A stretch of 64,000 nucleotides of DNA from Fontibacterium abundans (GTDB taxonomy: Bacteria > Pseudomonadota > Alphaproteobacteria > Pelagibacterales > Pelagibacteraceae). Positions 35,073 to 43,201 of the stretch are shown here, piece by piece. The stretch lies in the NCBI GenBank assembly GCA_965235095.1, contig OZ249405.1; one strand, 5' to 3'. The notes under the pieces are model-generated. The model was not told where the DNA came from. It made no database searches and saw only the letters and a program-made list of their open reading frames with translations. Both the position numbers and the translations under genes were made by a program. Position 1 is the stretch's first letter; every line of letters starts with the position of its first letter.

Positions 35073-36413
35073 ATGATTAAAAAAATACTTATAGCAAATA
35101 GAGGCGAAATAGCCGTACGGGTAATACGAGCTTGTAAAGAACTTGAGATAGCAACAGTTGCTGTGCACTCAACTGCTGACAATGAGTCTATGCATGTAAG
35201 GTTAGCTGATGAAAGTATATGTATTGGATCTCAAAAAGCTCAAGATAGTTATTTAAATATTCCATCTTTAATATCAGCAATAGAGATCACGGGCGCTGAT
35301 GCAGTTCATCCTGGTTACGGATTTCTTTCTGAAAACTATAAATTTGCAGAAATTTTAGAACAACACAAAATAAAGTTTATAGGTCCAAGCTCTGAGCTTA
35401 TTAGAAAAATGGGTGATAAAATTGAAGCTAAAAAAATAGCAAAAAGTTTAGGACTTCCAATTGTGTCTGGTTCTGAAACTGGAATAAAAGATATTAGTGA
35501 AGCAATAAAAATATCTAAAGAAATTGGTTTTCCAGTACTTATTAAAGCTGCTGGTGGTGGTGGTGGTAAAGGGATGAGAATTGTTCATTCTGAAGATAAA
35601 TTAGAAGAAAATATTAAAATTGCACAAACAGAAGCTAAGAAATTCTTCAATAATGACGAAGTTTTTATTGAAAAGTTTTTTGAAAACCCAAGACATATTG
35701 AAGTTCAAATTTTATCAGACGGCAAAGATAATACAGTTCATTTAGGAGAAAGAGACTGCTCCGTTCAAAGAAGATATCAAAAAATAATAGAGGAAAGTCC
35801 TTGTCCAGTTATTAATGATGAACAAAGAAAATACTTACTGGATGTTTCTGTAAATGCTATTTCAAAACTTGGCTATGAAGGAGCTGGAACTCTTGAATTT
35901 ATTTATGACAAAGGAAAATTTTATTTTTTAGAGATGAATACAAGATTACAAGTAGAACATCCTGTTACAGAAGAAGTAACTGGAATTGATCTTGTTAAAC
36001 GACAAATTGAAATAGCCTCAACGGGTAAATTAAATTTACAGCAAAAAGATATTATTTTTTTTGGTCATGCTATTGAATGTAGAATAAATGCTGAAGATCC
36101 AAGTAAAGATTTTTTACCAAGTGCTGGAACAATAAAAACTTATAATCAACCCTCAGGTCCAGGAACAAGAGTTGATAGTTGCGTGTTTCAAGGATGTAAA
36201 ATTCCGCCTTATTATGACAGTTTAGTTGCAAAACTTATTTGTCATGGCAGAGATAGAGCCTCTGCGATTTCTAGATTAAAAAGATCTTTAGATGAATTTG
36301 TTATTGAAGGAGTAAGCACAACAATAGATCTTCATAAAAAAATATTAAGAAATGAAGATTTTATTAATTCAAAATATGACGTTAATTGGCTATCTAAAAC
36401 TAAGTTCTATTAG
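35073..36413 (+). CDS. accC: Biotin carboxylase subunit of acetyl-CoA carboxylase
   Basis: 446 aa ATP-grasp enzyme that carboxylates the biotin on AccB. N-terminal ILIANRGEIAVRVIRA, glycine-rich ATP loop AAGGGGGKGMR near 162, ERDCSVQRRYQKIIEE near 228, and the metal-site EMNTRLQVEHPVTEE near 286. Length and motifs match the family. accA and accD are not in the window. The gene ends 2 bp from the convergent NDUFA12-like gene. Confidence 0.97.
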   Translation: MIKKILIANRGEIAVRVIRACKELEIATVAVHSTADNESMHVRLADESICIGSQKAQDSYLNIPSLISAIEITGADAVHPGYGFLSENYKFAEILEQHKIKFIGPSSELIRKMGDKIEAKKIAKSLGLPIVSGSETGIKDISEAIKISKEIGFPVLIKAAGGGGGKGMRIVHSEDKLEENIKIAQTEAKKFFNNDEVFIEKFFENPRHIEVQILSDGKDNTVHLGERDCSVQRRYQKIIEESPCPVINDEQRKYLLDVSVNAISKLGYEGAGTLEFIYDKGKFYFLEMNTRLQVEHPVTEEVTGIDLVKRQIEIASTGKLNLQQKDIIFFGHAIECRINAEDPSKDFLPSAGTIKTYNQPSGPGTRVDSCVFQGCKIPPYYDSLVAKLICHGRDRASAISRLKRSLDEFVIEGVSTTIDLHKKILRNEDFINSKYDVNWLSKTKFY

Positions 36414-36415
36414 TT

Positions 36416-36775
36416 TTAAGGACGCCAACTTTCATAATCGGCTTTTGTCTGTACCTTATATTTATTAGGACTATAGGCTTCTTTAGTTCCTGTCTTATTT
36501 TGTTGATGATCTTTCTGCCATTCATATTTTGAAAATTCAGCCTTAGTTGGAACATCTTTAATTAAATGATGTATCCATGCATGCCACTCTGGTGGAATTT
36601 TGGTAGCTTCTACTTCTGTATTAAAGATAACCCATCTTCTATCTTTACTATCCACATAATATTTATTTTTAGAATCATCGATACCAACAAGTTTTCCAAA
36701 AAAAAGTGTATTTAAAAATGTTCCAATAGTCTGACCATTCCACCAAGTAAAAATAATTTTAAGAAATTTAATCAT
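36416..36775 (-). CDS. NDUFA12-like (B17.2) accessory subunit of complex I
   Basis: 119 aa. Family marks are WWNGQTIGTFLNTLFFGKLVGIDDSKNKYY (about 12-41), RRWVIFN near 47 and PPEWHAWIHHLIKDVPTK near 61-78. This supernumerary subunit is known in alphaproteobacteria and mitochondria, where it sits on the peripheral arm. It lies 24 kb from the nuo operon, as it usually does in alphaproteobacteria, beside accC. The genes aat and a DUF2155 gene that often stand between accC and this gene are absent here. Confidence 0.88.
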   Translation of the reverse strand: MIKFLKIIFTWWNGQTIGTFLNTLFFGKLVGIDDSKNKYYVDSKDRRWVIFNTEVEATKIPPEWHAWIHHLIKDVPTKAEFSKYEWQKDHQQNKTGTKEAYSPNKYKVQTKADYESWRP

Positions 36776-36795
36776 TAAAAAATTTATATTTTAAG

Positions 36796-36804
36796 ATATC
36801 CACA
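36796..36804 (+). promoter_or_regulatory. DnaA-box-like nonamer upstream of the NrdJ-tail gene
   Basis: ATATCCACA at 36796-36804 differs from the consensus DnaA box TTATCCACA only at the first base. It lies in the 124-bp divergent spacer between the NDUFA12-like gene and the NrdJ-like gene. A single site of this kind can occur by chance in AT-rich DNA; ribonucleotide reductase genes are, however, DnaA targets in some bacteria. Confidence 0.3.
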
Positions 36805-36823
36805 AAAGTTTTCTATTTCAAGT

Positions 36824-36861
36824 TGTCTGTTTTTAACTAGACACTTATTACAGATTAAAAT
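36824..36861 (+). promoter_or_regulatory. Promoter of the NrdJ-tail gene with inverted repeat
   Basis: TTAACT (36833-36838), a 17-bp spacer, and TAAAAT (36856-36861) make a plausible housekeeping promoter with a leader of about 32 nt. An inverted repeat TGTCT (36824-36828) / AGACA (36839-36843) brackets the -35 and could be an operator. It does not resemble the NrdR box. Confidence 0.4.
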
Positions 36862-36899
36862 AGTGATTTAAAATCAATAATTTTTTTAAGAATCAAAAA

Positions 36900-37745
36900 A
36901 TGTCTAAATATATTGCTGAAAGTTTTTATACCTGCTTATTTAAAATTACACATAATTTACAAGAATTAACTAACGAAGCTCTTCAAGAGATTGATAGTAG
37001 AAAAGACGGAAAAGTTGAGGTTTTAGACGTTAAATTTAATAAAAGAAAAACTAAATCACTAGCTGAAATACAGTCTAATAAAACTCAAAGCAAAGAGCAG
37101 GAACTTAAGGAAATTTCCAGTCAAAAAATTAGTGAAGATATAACTTCTACTATTTTTAATAATATTAAAGATAACAAAACTTCATCTTTGTCCATTGAAA
37201 ACAAAGCTTTCAGTGAAAGAAGAAAAATGCCTGATCGCAGAAAAGGCTATATCCAAAAAGCTATGATTGGTGATCATAAAGTTTATTTGCATATCGGCGA
37301 ATATGACGATGGCAGAGTTGGTGAAATATTTATTGATACGAATAAAGAAGGTGAACTTGTAAGATCTTTAATGAATAATTTTGCAATCGCAATATCATTG
37401 GGTTTGCAGTATGGGGTTCCACTAGAAGAATATGTTGATGCTTTCATTAACACTAAATTTGAACCGTCTGGAAAAGTTAAAGGTAATGATAGAATTTTAT
37501 CAGCTTCTTCGATTTTAGATTATCTATTTAGAGAACTTGCAATTTCTTATCTTGGAAGAGAAGATCTTGCGCACACTCCTTCTATTAAAAAAACTGATCA
37601 GGCAGAAGACTCTGAAGAAAATGCTCAGCTTATTGACGTTCTTAAAAATATTACGAGCAAAGGTTTCTTAAGAAATCAGTACAAAGAAAAATTGGTAGAT
37701 CTAAGTAATATTAGATTAAATATTAAGAGCAAAAAAATAAATTAG
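36900..37745 (+). CDS. Stand-alone NrdJ C-terminal (TSCPD-type) protein
   Basis: 281 aa. From about residue 108 to 255 it reads like the C-terminal part of the B12-dependent (class II) ribonucleotide reductase of alphaproteobacteria: PDRRKGYIQKAMIGDHKVYL, GEYDDGRVGEIFIDTNKEG, LMNNFAIAISLGLQYGVPLEEYVDAF, and a final ASSILDYLFRELAISYLGREDLAH. The catalytic barrel with its cysteines is not present in this gene and no nrd gene is adjacent. Pseudomonas splits this enzyme into NrdJa and NrdJb, so an NrdJb-like partner is one reading; a free-standing regulator is another. Residues 45-107 are low-complexity linker. It overlaps aspS by 4 bp. Confidence 0.75.
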   Translation: MSKYIAESFYTCLFKITHNLQELTNEALQEIDSRKDGKVEVLDVKFNKRKTKSLAEIQSNKTQSKEQELKEISSQKISEDITSTIFNNIKDNKTSSLSIENKAFSERRKMPDRRKGYIQKAMIGDHKVYLHIGEYDDGRVGEIFIDTNKEGELVRSLMNNFAIAISLGLQYGVPLEEYVDAFINTKFEPSGKVKGNDRILSASSILDYLFRELAISYLGREDLAHTPSIKKTDQAEDSEENAQLIDVLKNITSKGFLRNQYKEKLVDLSNIRLNIKSKKIN

Positions 37746-39532
37746 TCTTTTTTAACTAATTTAATATTTAATTCTTTTAATTGTTTTTCTGAAACATCCG
37801 AGGGAGCATTCATCATTAAATCTTGAGCATTTTGATTTAACGGGAACATAGTAACTTCTCTTATATTTTTCTCACCAGCCAACAGCATTATAATTCTATC
37901 GATTCCAGGTGCTATTCCCCCGTGTGGTGGTGCGCCATAAGATAAAGCATTAATCATGCCGCTAAATTTATTATCAACTTCTTCTTTTGAATAACCTGCT
38001 ATTTTAAATAATTTATACATTAATTCTGGAACGTGGTTTCTAATTGCTCCAGATGAGAGTTCGATCCCATTACAAACAATATCGTACTGGTAAGCCAGCA
38101 ATTCCAATGGGTCCGTTTTATCGATTAAATCTATGGGTGTTTGTGGCATAGAAAATGGGTTATGACTAAAATCGATTTTCTTATCAATTTCATTATATTC
38201 GAACATTGGATAATCAGTGACCCAGCAAAATTCAAATACGTTATCTTTTATTAATTCTAAATTTTTTGCAATCTCGGTTCTTGCCCACGCTGAAAATTTT
38301 TCAGCATTTTTCTTAACATCACATACGAAGAATATAGCATCACCGCCTACAGCATTAATTTTTTTACATAAAGTGTTTATTGCATCCTCAGAGAAGAATT
38401 TAGCTATAGGTCCTTTACCTTCTAATTTCCCATTATTACTTTCAAGAATAATATAGCCTAATCCTGAAGCCCCTTCGGTTTTGGCTCCTTTATCTAAATT
38501 ATCAAAAAAGCTTCTTGGTTTAGAAGATACATTTTTTGCAACCATACATCTTACAACTGATTTTTTTTGTATTAACTTTTTAAATATTTCTAATTTAACA
38601 TCTTCTCTTTCGAAAATTTCAGTGACGTCATTAATTTCAATTGGATTTCTTAAGTCTGGCTTATCTGTTCCAAACTTTAACATTGCATCTTTATATTTAA
38701 ATCTTTTAAAAGGAGTTTTGCTAACTGAATAACCTTTGTTAAATTTTGTAAAAACCTCATGAAGTAACGGCTCAACTACTTGAAAAACATCTTCTTGTTC
38801 AACGAAAGACATCTCAATATCTAATTGGTAAAATTCGCCTGGACTTCTGTCTGCTCTTGCGTCTTCATCTCTAAAACATGGTGCAATTTGAAAATACTTA
38901 TCAAAACCAGATACCATTATTAATTGCTTAAATTGTTGAGGCGCTTGTGGGAGCGCGTAAAACTTTCCAGGATTTAATCTGCTCGGAACTAAAAAATCTC
39001 TTGCTCCTTCTGGACTAGAAGAGGTTAAAATTGGGGTTTGATATTCTAAAAAACCAAGGCTCTCCATTTTTTTTCTAATAAATGAAATCACATTAGATCT
39101 TAAAATAATATTTTGATGTAATTTTTTTCTTCTCAAATCCAAATAACGATACTTCAATCTTATTTCTTCTGCATATTCTTGGTCACTAAAAACGGGCAAA
39201 GGGAGTTCTTTTGTTGAGCCTAAAACATTAAAACTTTTAATTAAGACCTCTATTGAGCCCGTTGAAAGTTCTTTATTAATCGTCTCTGGAGTTCTTGCAA
39301 CAACCTCTCCTTCTATTCGTACAACTGTTTCTAATTTTATTTTTTCTAGTGCTGAAAAATATTCATTTTTATTATCAATAACACACTGAGTCATTCCATA
39401 GTGATCTCGTAAATCAATAAATAATAAATGACCATGATCTCTCTTTTTATGAATCCACCCAGACAGAATAGTTTGCTTACCAATATTATTAATTGTAAGT
39501 TCTGCGCAATTGTGAGTTCTATATTTATTCAA
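37742..39532 (-). CDS. aspS: Aspartyl-tRNA synthetase
   Basis: 596 aa class IIb synthetase of the long bacterial type. N-terminal OB-fold anticodon domain (LSGWIHKKRDHGHLLFIDLRDHYG, 22-45), motif 2 in FRDEDARADRSPGEFYQLDIEMSF near 222, the bacterial GAD insertion (about 290-420), and motif 3 GAPPHGGIAPGIDRI near 530. Alphaproteobacterial enzymes are often nondiscriminating and rely on GatCAB to make Asn-tRNA; that cannot be decided here. It is divergent from rnd, a common alphaproteobacterial pairing. Confidence 0.97.
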   Translation of the reverse strand: MNKYRTHNCAELTINNIGKQTILSGWIHKKRDHGHLLFIDLRDHYGMTQCVIDNKNEYFSALEKIKLETVVRIEGEVVARTPETINKELSTGSIEVLIKSFNVLGSTKELPLPVFSDQEYAEEIRLKYRYLDLRRKKLHQNIILRSNVISFIRKKMESLGFLEYQTPILTSSSPEGARDFLVPSRLNPGKFYALPQAPQQFKQLIMVSGFDKYFQIAPCFRDEDARADRSPGEFYQLDIEMSFVEQEDVFQVVEPLLHEVFTKFNKGYSVSKTPFKRFKYKDAMLKFGTDKPDLRNPIEINDVTEIFEREDVKLEIFKKLIQKKSVVRCMVAKNVSSKPRSFFDNLDKGAKTEGASGLGYIILESNNGKLEGKGPIAKFFSEDAINTLCKKINAVGGDAIFFVCDVKKNAEKFSAWARTEIAKNLELIKDNVFEFCWVTDYPMFEYNEIDKKIDFSHNPFSMPQTPIDLIDKTDPLELLAYQYDIVCNGIELSSGAIRNHVPELMYKLFKIAGYSKEEVDNKFSGMINALSYGAPPHGGIAPGIDRIIMLLAGEKNIREVTMFPLNQNAQDLMMNAPSDVSEKQLKELNIKLVKKD

Positions 39533-39572
39533 ATCAAACCAGCCTTTTTAATAATAAATTGAGATACAGTTA

Positions 39573-40433
39573 ATGTTCAAAAAAAACAATCATAATTTCT
39601 CATTTATTAAAAACAATAAAGAACTAGATCACTTTATTACAAAGATTAAAAATAATAAAAAATTTTTCTTTGATACAGAATTTGAAAGAAGATCAACTTA
39701 TAAAGCTATTATATCTGTAATAGTTATTTTTGATGGAAAAAATATTGGCATTATTGATTGTTTAGAAAAAAATATTAACTTCAAAAAAATATTTAAATTT
39801 TTAAATAAAAAAAATATTACCTTAGTAATTCATTCTTGCAGGCAGGATTTAGAAATATTCTTATCTTTAGTTAAAAAAATATTATTTAGTGTTTTTGATA
39901 CACAGATGGCGGCTTTACTTAATGGTTATCATGAGGCTCCTTCTTATAAAAAATTAGTCCAAGATTTTTGTAAGATTAGTTTAGACAAGTCGTTACAGAA
40001 AGAAGATTGGCTAAAAAGGCCAATTAATAATGAGAGAATTAATTACTTAATAAATGACGTTTATTATCTAAAAATAATTTTTAATAAATTAAATAATAAA
40101 TTAGTTAGAAAGAATAAAGTAAAATTATTTAATAAACTTATTAAAAAAGAAATTTTTAAAATTTCTCATGAAGATTATCCTATAATATTTAAGAAGAAAT
40201 TAGGAAACGATATTTTAAAAAATAAAAAATTTATTAAAATAATAAATTTTAGAAATAAAATAGCAAAAAAAATAAATCTACCGAAAAATTGGGTTTTTTC
40301 TGATAAGGAAATTATAAGTAATATAAAAAATGAGGGAAATTTTATTAATTCTAAAAATCTAAATAATATTGAAATTAAAAATTTAACTAAACTAATTGCT
40401 AATTTTAAAAAAACTTTTAATAAAGTTAACTGA
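39573..40433 (+). CDS. rnd: Ribonuclease D
   Basis: 286 aa 3'-5' exoribonuclease of the DEDD family for tRNA 3' maturation. Catalytic residues are in FFDTEFERRSTY (ExoI, D and E near 33-35), VIHSCRQDLEIF (ExoII), and the YLINDVYYL ExoIII Tyr-Asp. One HRDC-like region follows (about 225-280). It is about 90 residues shorter than E. coli RNase D, which has two such domains. Very Lys/Asn-rich. Its end overlaps the convergent hda gene by 8 bp. Confidence 0.9.
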   Translation: MFKKNNHNFSFIKNNKELDHFITKIKNNKKFFFDTEFERRSTYKAIISVIVIFDGKNIGIIDCLEKNINFKKIFKFLNKKNITLVIHSCRQDLEIFLSLVKKILFSVFDTQMAALLNGYHEAPSYKKLVQDFCKISLDKSLQKEDWLKRPINNERINYLINDVYYLKIIFNKLNNKLVRKNKVKLFNKLIKKEIFKISHEDYPIIFKKKLGNDILKNKKFIKIINFRNKIAKKINLPKNWVFSDKEIISNIKNEGNFINSKNLNNIEIKNLTKLIANFKKTFNKVN

Positions 40434-41088
40434 TATTAGCTAATGCTTGATTAATAATTTTTGTATTTATTTTTTTTTTATATAACAAGGACAATTCATC
40501 TAAGTTTTTAACAAACTTTGAGGCAGCATCATAACTTCTCTCAATATTTTTTAAAATAAAATTAACTTCTTTCGTAGTAATATTAATTTGTTTATCAGAT
40601 AGCATCTTCGTTAAAATCTGAGAGAACAAATCATCGGAAGGATTAGTGATTCCAACCGATACTAATGAGTTTAAGCGTGAAATTAAATCTTTTAATTTAA
40701 AAGAAAGGCTTCCCGCTAATTTGTTTGAAGTTAAATAGATAAATTTATTTTTACTTATAAAATCATTTAAAGTCGTTTGAAACAAAACCTCATCATTAAA
40801 TAATTCTATATTTTCTATAATCAAAACTTTTTGATTTAGTATTGAGTTCAAATTATCTTTATTAATACTTCCTCCTTCAAAAACTTTAGAATCAGTTTTG
40901 TCAGAGAAAATTTTTGTCAGATAAGATTTACCTGATTTTTTTGGACCATAAATATTGATTCCTTTAAAAGTCCAATTTGGCCATTCTTTTATTAATTTGT
41001 AAGCTTCGTAATTATTTTCTCCTATACAAAAATCTTCCTCATAATAAAAACTTTTATCTGGAAATTTAAAAACTATTTGATCTTTCAT
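40426..41088 (-). CDS. hda: DnaA-related regulator Hda/HdaA
   Basis: 220 aa AAA+ protein. Walker A GPKKSGKSYLTKIF near 50, Walker B-like VLIIENIELF near 90 and the sensor FIYLTSNKLAG near 118. It resembles domain III of DnaA without the DNA-binding domain, the layout of Hda. In E. coli and Caulobacter, Hda with the sliding clamp promotes ATP hydrolysis on DnaA and limits re-initiation. Divergent from purM, with 101 bp between, the usual alphaproteobacterial neighbour. Confidence 0.85.
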   Translation of the reverse strand: MKDQIVFKFPDKSFYYEEDFCIGENNYEAYKLIKEWPNWTFKGINIYGPKKSGKSYLTKIFSDKTDSKVFEGGSINKDNLNSILNQKVLIIENIELFNDEVLFQTTLNDFISKNKFIYLTSNKLAGSLSFKLKDLISRLNSLVSVGITNPSDDLFSQILTKMLSDKQINITTKEVNFILKNIERSYDAASKFVKNLDELSLLYKKKINTKIINQALANIS

Positions 41089-41189
41089 AAAAAAACATAA
41101 AACTACATTATTTTTATAAAAAATCTTATTTAAAAACTGATTGTAAAATAAGAAAACAAGTGTATTGCTGAAGTGTTAATATTTTTTTA

Positions 41190-42242
41190 ATGAATAATTC
41201 AAATTTTACCTATCTTAAAAGTGGTGTAGATATCGAAAAAACCACAAATCTAGTTAAGTTTATTTCTAAATTATCAAAATCCACAAAAATTAAAGGAAGT
41301 GAAATTAAAAACTTTAAGAACATAGGAGGCTTTGGATCAGTATTTGATCTAGGGCAGTATAAAATTAAAAACCCTCTTATTGTAACTTCAACTGATGGGG
41401 TTGGAACTAAGCTAGAAATGGCAAATCATCTAAATGATTTTAGGACGATCGGTATTGATTTAGTTGCAATGTGCGTAAATGATTTAATTGTACAAGGTGC
41501 AAAACCTGTTGTCTTTTTAGACTATATTGCAATTCCAAAAGTTATTGAAAAAAAATATAAGCAAATATTATCTGGGATTGCAAAAGGGTGCAGAATTGCT
41601 GGCTGTTCTTTATCCGGTGGTGAGACGGCAGAAATGCCTGGGGTATACACAGGAGATTCTTTTGATTTAGCTGGCTTTGCTGTTGGGATTGTTGGAAAAC
41701 AAAATGTTATCACTGGGAATTCAATTAAACATGGGGACATAATATTAGGAGTGCCTTCAACAGGAGCTCATTCTAATGGATATTCTTTAATAAGAAAAAT
41801 TTTGAAAGATAAAAAAATTAAAGTTAAAAATAATAAAAAATTATACAAAGAACTTTTAACACCTACTAAAATTTACGTTAAAGAAATATTAAAACTGCAC
41901 AGCATGAAATTAATTAAAGGCTGCGCTCATATCACGGGTGGGGGAATTATTGAGAATTTACCTAGAGTAATTCCTAATAATTATACCGCAGTAATAGATC
42001 TTTCAAAAATTAGACCGAATAAAGTTACAAAATGGATTAAATCAAATGGTGTTCATGATCATGAAATGCTTAAAACGTTTAACTGCGGTGTCGGCTTTTG
42101 CATAATTGCAGATAAAAAAAATTATAAAAAAATATTTAATGTTTTTAATAAGTCGTCAAAGCCTTATGAAATAGGAACCGTAATAAAGAGTAATAATAAT
42201 AATAAAATTATATTAAATGAAAAAGTTAACTGGAAATATTAA
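41190..42242 (+). CDS. purM: Phosphoribosylformylglycinamidine cyclo-ligase (AIR synthetase)
   Basis: 350 aa, fifth step of purine synthesis, ATP-dependent closure of the imidazole ring. Motifs: STDGVGTKLEMA near 68, DLVAMCVNDLIVQGAKPVVFLDYIA near 90-114, GCSLSGGETAEMPGVY near 137, and HITGGGIIENLPR near 248. Length is normal. Its last 26 bp overlap the start of purN, so both are one transcript. The 101-bp spacer to hda has no recognisable RNA element. Confidence 0.97.
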   Translation: MNNSNFTYLKSGVDIEKTTNLVKFISKLSKSTKIKGSEIKNFKNIGGFGSVFDLGQYKIKNPLIVTSTDGVGTKLEMANHLNDFRTIGIDLVAMCVNDLIVQGAKPVVFLDYIAIPKVIEKKYKQILSGIAKGCRIAGCSLSGGETAEMPGVYTGDSFDLAGFAVGIVGKQNVITGNSIKHGDIILGVPSTGAHSNGYSLIRKILKDKKIKVKNNKKLYKELLTPTKIYVKEILKLHSMKLIKGCAHITGGGIIENLPRVIPNNYTAVIDLSKIRPNKVTKWIKSNGVHDHEMLKTFNCGVGFCIIADKKNYKKIFNVFNKSSKPYEIGTVIKSNNNNKIILNEKVNWKY

Positions 42243-42795
42243 TGTTGGCGTTTTTATTTCTGGTAGAGGTTCTAACTTAAAAGAATTAATTAAATACTCT
42301 AAAAAAAATAATACTAATTGGAAAATCAAATTAGTTATTTCTAATAAAAAAGAAGCCAAAGGATTGAAATATGCTAAAAAAAATAAAATTATAAATTACG
42401 CAATAGAGAAAAAAAAAACTCAGTTTGAAAAAAGAGCTTTTAGCTATCTAAAAAAAAATAAAATTAATTTATTATGCCTAGCAGGCTTTATGAGAATTTT
42501 ATCAAAAGAGTTTATTAAAAATTGTAAATTTAAAATTATTAATATTCATCCTTCGCTTCTTCCAAAATACAAAGGCTTAAACACTCATGAAAGAGCTATA
42601 AAAGCGGGTGATAAATATGCAGGATCTACCGTTCATTACGTAACCGCAAAACTTGATTCTGGTAAAAAAATATTACAAACAAAAGTTAAAATTCTTAAAA
42701 AAGACAAACCAAATTCTCTAGCAAAAAGAGTTTTAAAGGCGGAGCATATAATTTATCCAAAAGCAGTAGATATCGTTTGTAGTAAAATAGTTTAA
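42217..42795 (+). CDS. purN: Phosphoribosylglycinamide formyltransferase
   Basis: 192 aa, formylates GAR using 10-formyl-THF, third step of purine synthesis. Motifs: VFISGRGSNLKEL near 12, LAGFMRILS near 89, and INIHPSLLPKYKGLNTHERAI near 107 with the catalytic His. ATG at 42217 lies inside purM; the next out-of-frame ATG at the purM stop is not usable, so the 26-bp overlap is real. Product and order follow the purM-purN pair of many bacteria. Confidence 0.95.
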   Translation: MKKLTGNINVGVFISGRGSNLKELIKYSKKNNTNWKIKLVISNKKEAKGLKYAKKNKIINYAIEKKKTQFEKRAFSYLKKNKINLLCLAGFMRILSKEFIKNCKFKIINIHPSLLPKYKGLNTHERAIKAGDKYAGSTVHYVTAKLDSGKKILQTKVKILKKDKPNSLAKRVLKAEHIIYPKAVDIVCSKIV

Positions 42796-42798
42796 AAA

Positions 42799-43200
42799 CT
42801 ATTCTTTAAAGAAAAAATCGATCTCTATTTTTGCGTTTTCTTTACTATCAGAACCATGAACTGAATTTTTATCTAAAGAAATACCGTATAAATTTCTTAT
42901 AGTTCCTTTAGCTGCATCTTTGGGGTTTGTTGCTCCCATAATTTCTCTATTTTTAAGAACGGCATTGTCACCTTCTAACACCATAACCACAACCGGACCT
43001 GAACTCATATAAGTGCAAAGGTCATTAAAAAATGGTCTTTCTTTATGAACAAAATAAAATTCTTCAGCCATTTTTTTAGATAAGTTAATTTTCTTAATTG
43101 AATGAATTGTTAAAGAATTTTTTTCAAAAATACTGACTATTTGACCAATCACATTTCTTTCAACAGCATCGGGTTTAATTATTGATAAAGTCTTTTCCAT
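42799..43200 (-). CDS. ndk: Nucleoside diphosphate kinase
   Basis: 133 aa enzyme that equilibrates NTP pools. It has KPDAVERNVIG near 9, FNDLCTYMSSGPVVVMVLEG, and GTIRNLYGISLDKNSVHGSDS with the phospho-accepting His in HGSDS near 115. A little shorter than the usual 140 residues, only at the C-terminus. It follows pepA by one base and meets purN convergently with 3 bp between the stops. Confidence 0.97.
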   Translation of the reverse strand: MEKTLSIIKPDAVERNVIGQIVSIFEKNSLTIHSIKKINLSKKMAEEFYFVHKERPFFNDLCTYMSSGPVVVMVLEGDNAVLKNREIMGATNPKDAAKGTIRNLYGISLDKNSVHGSDSKENAKIEIDFFFKE

Positions 43201-43201
43201 A

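Noticed and set aside
41089..41189. Riboswitch upstream of purM
   Set aside because: The 101-bp gap is AT-rich without conserved purine or PRPP aptamer elements.
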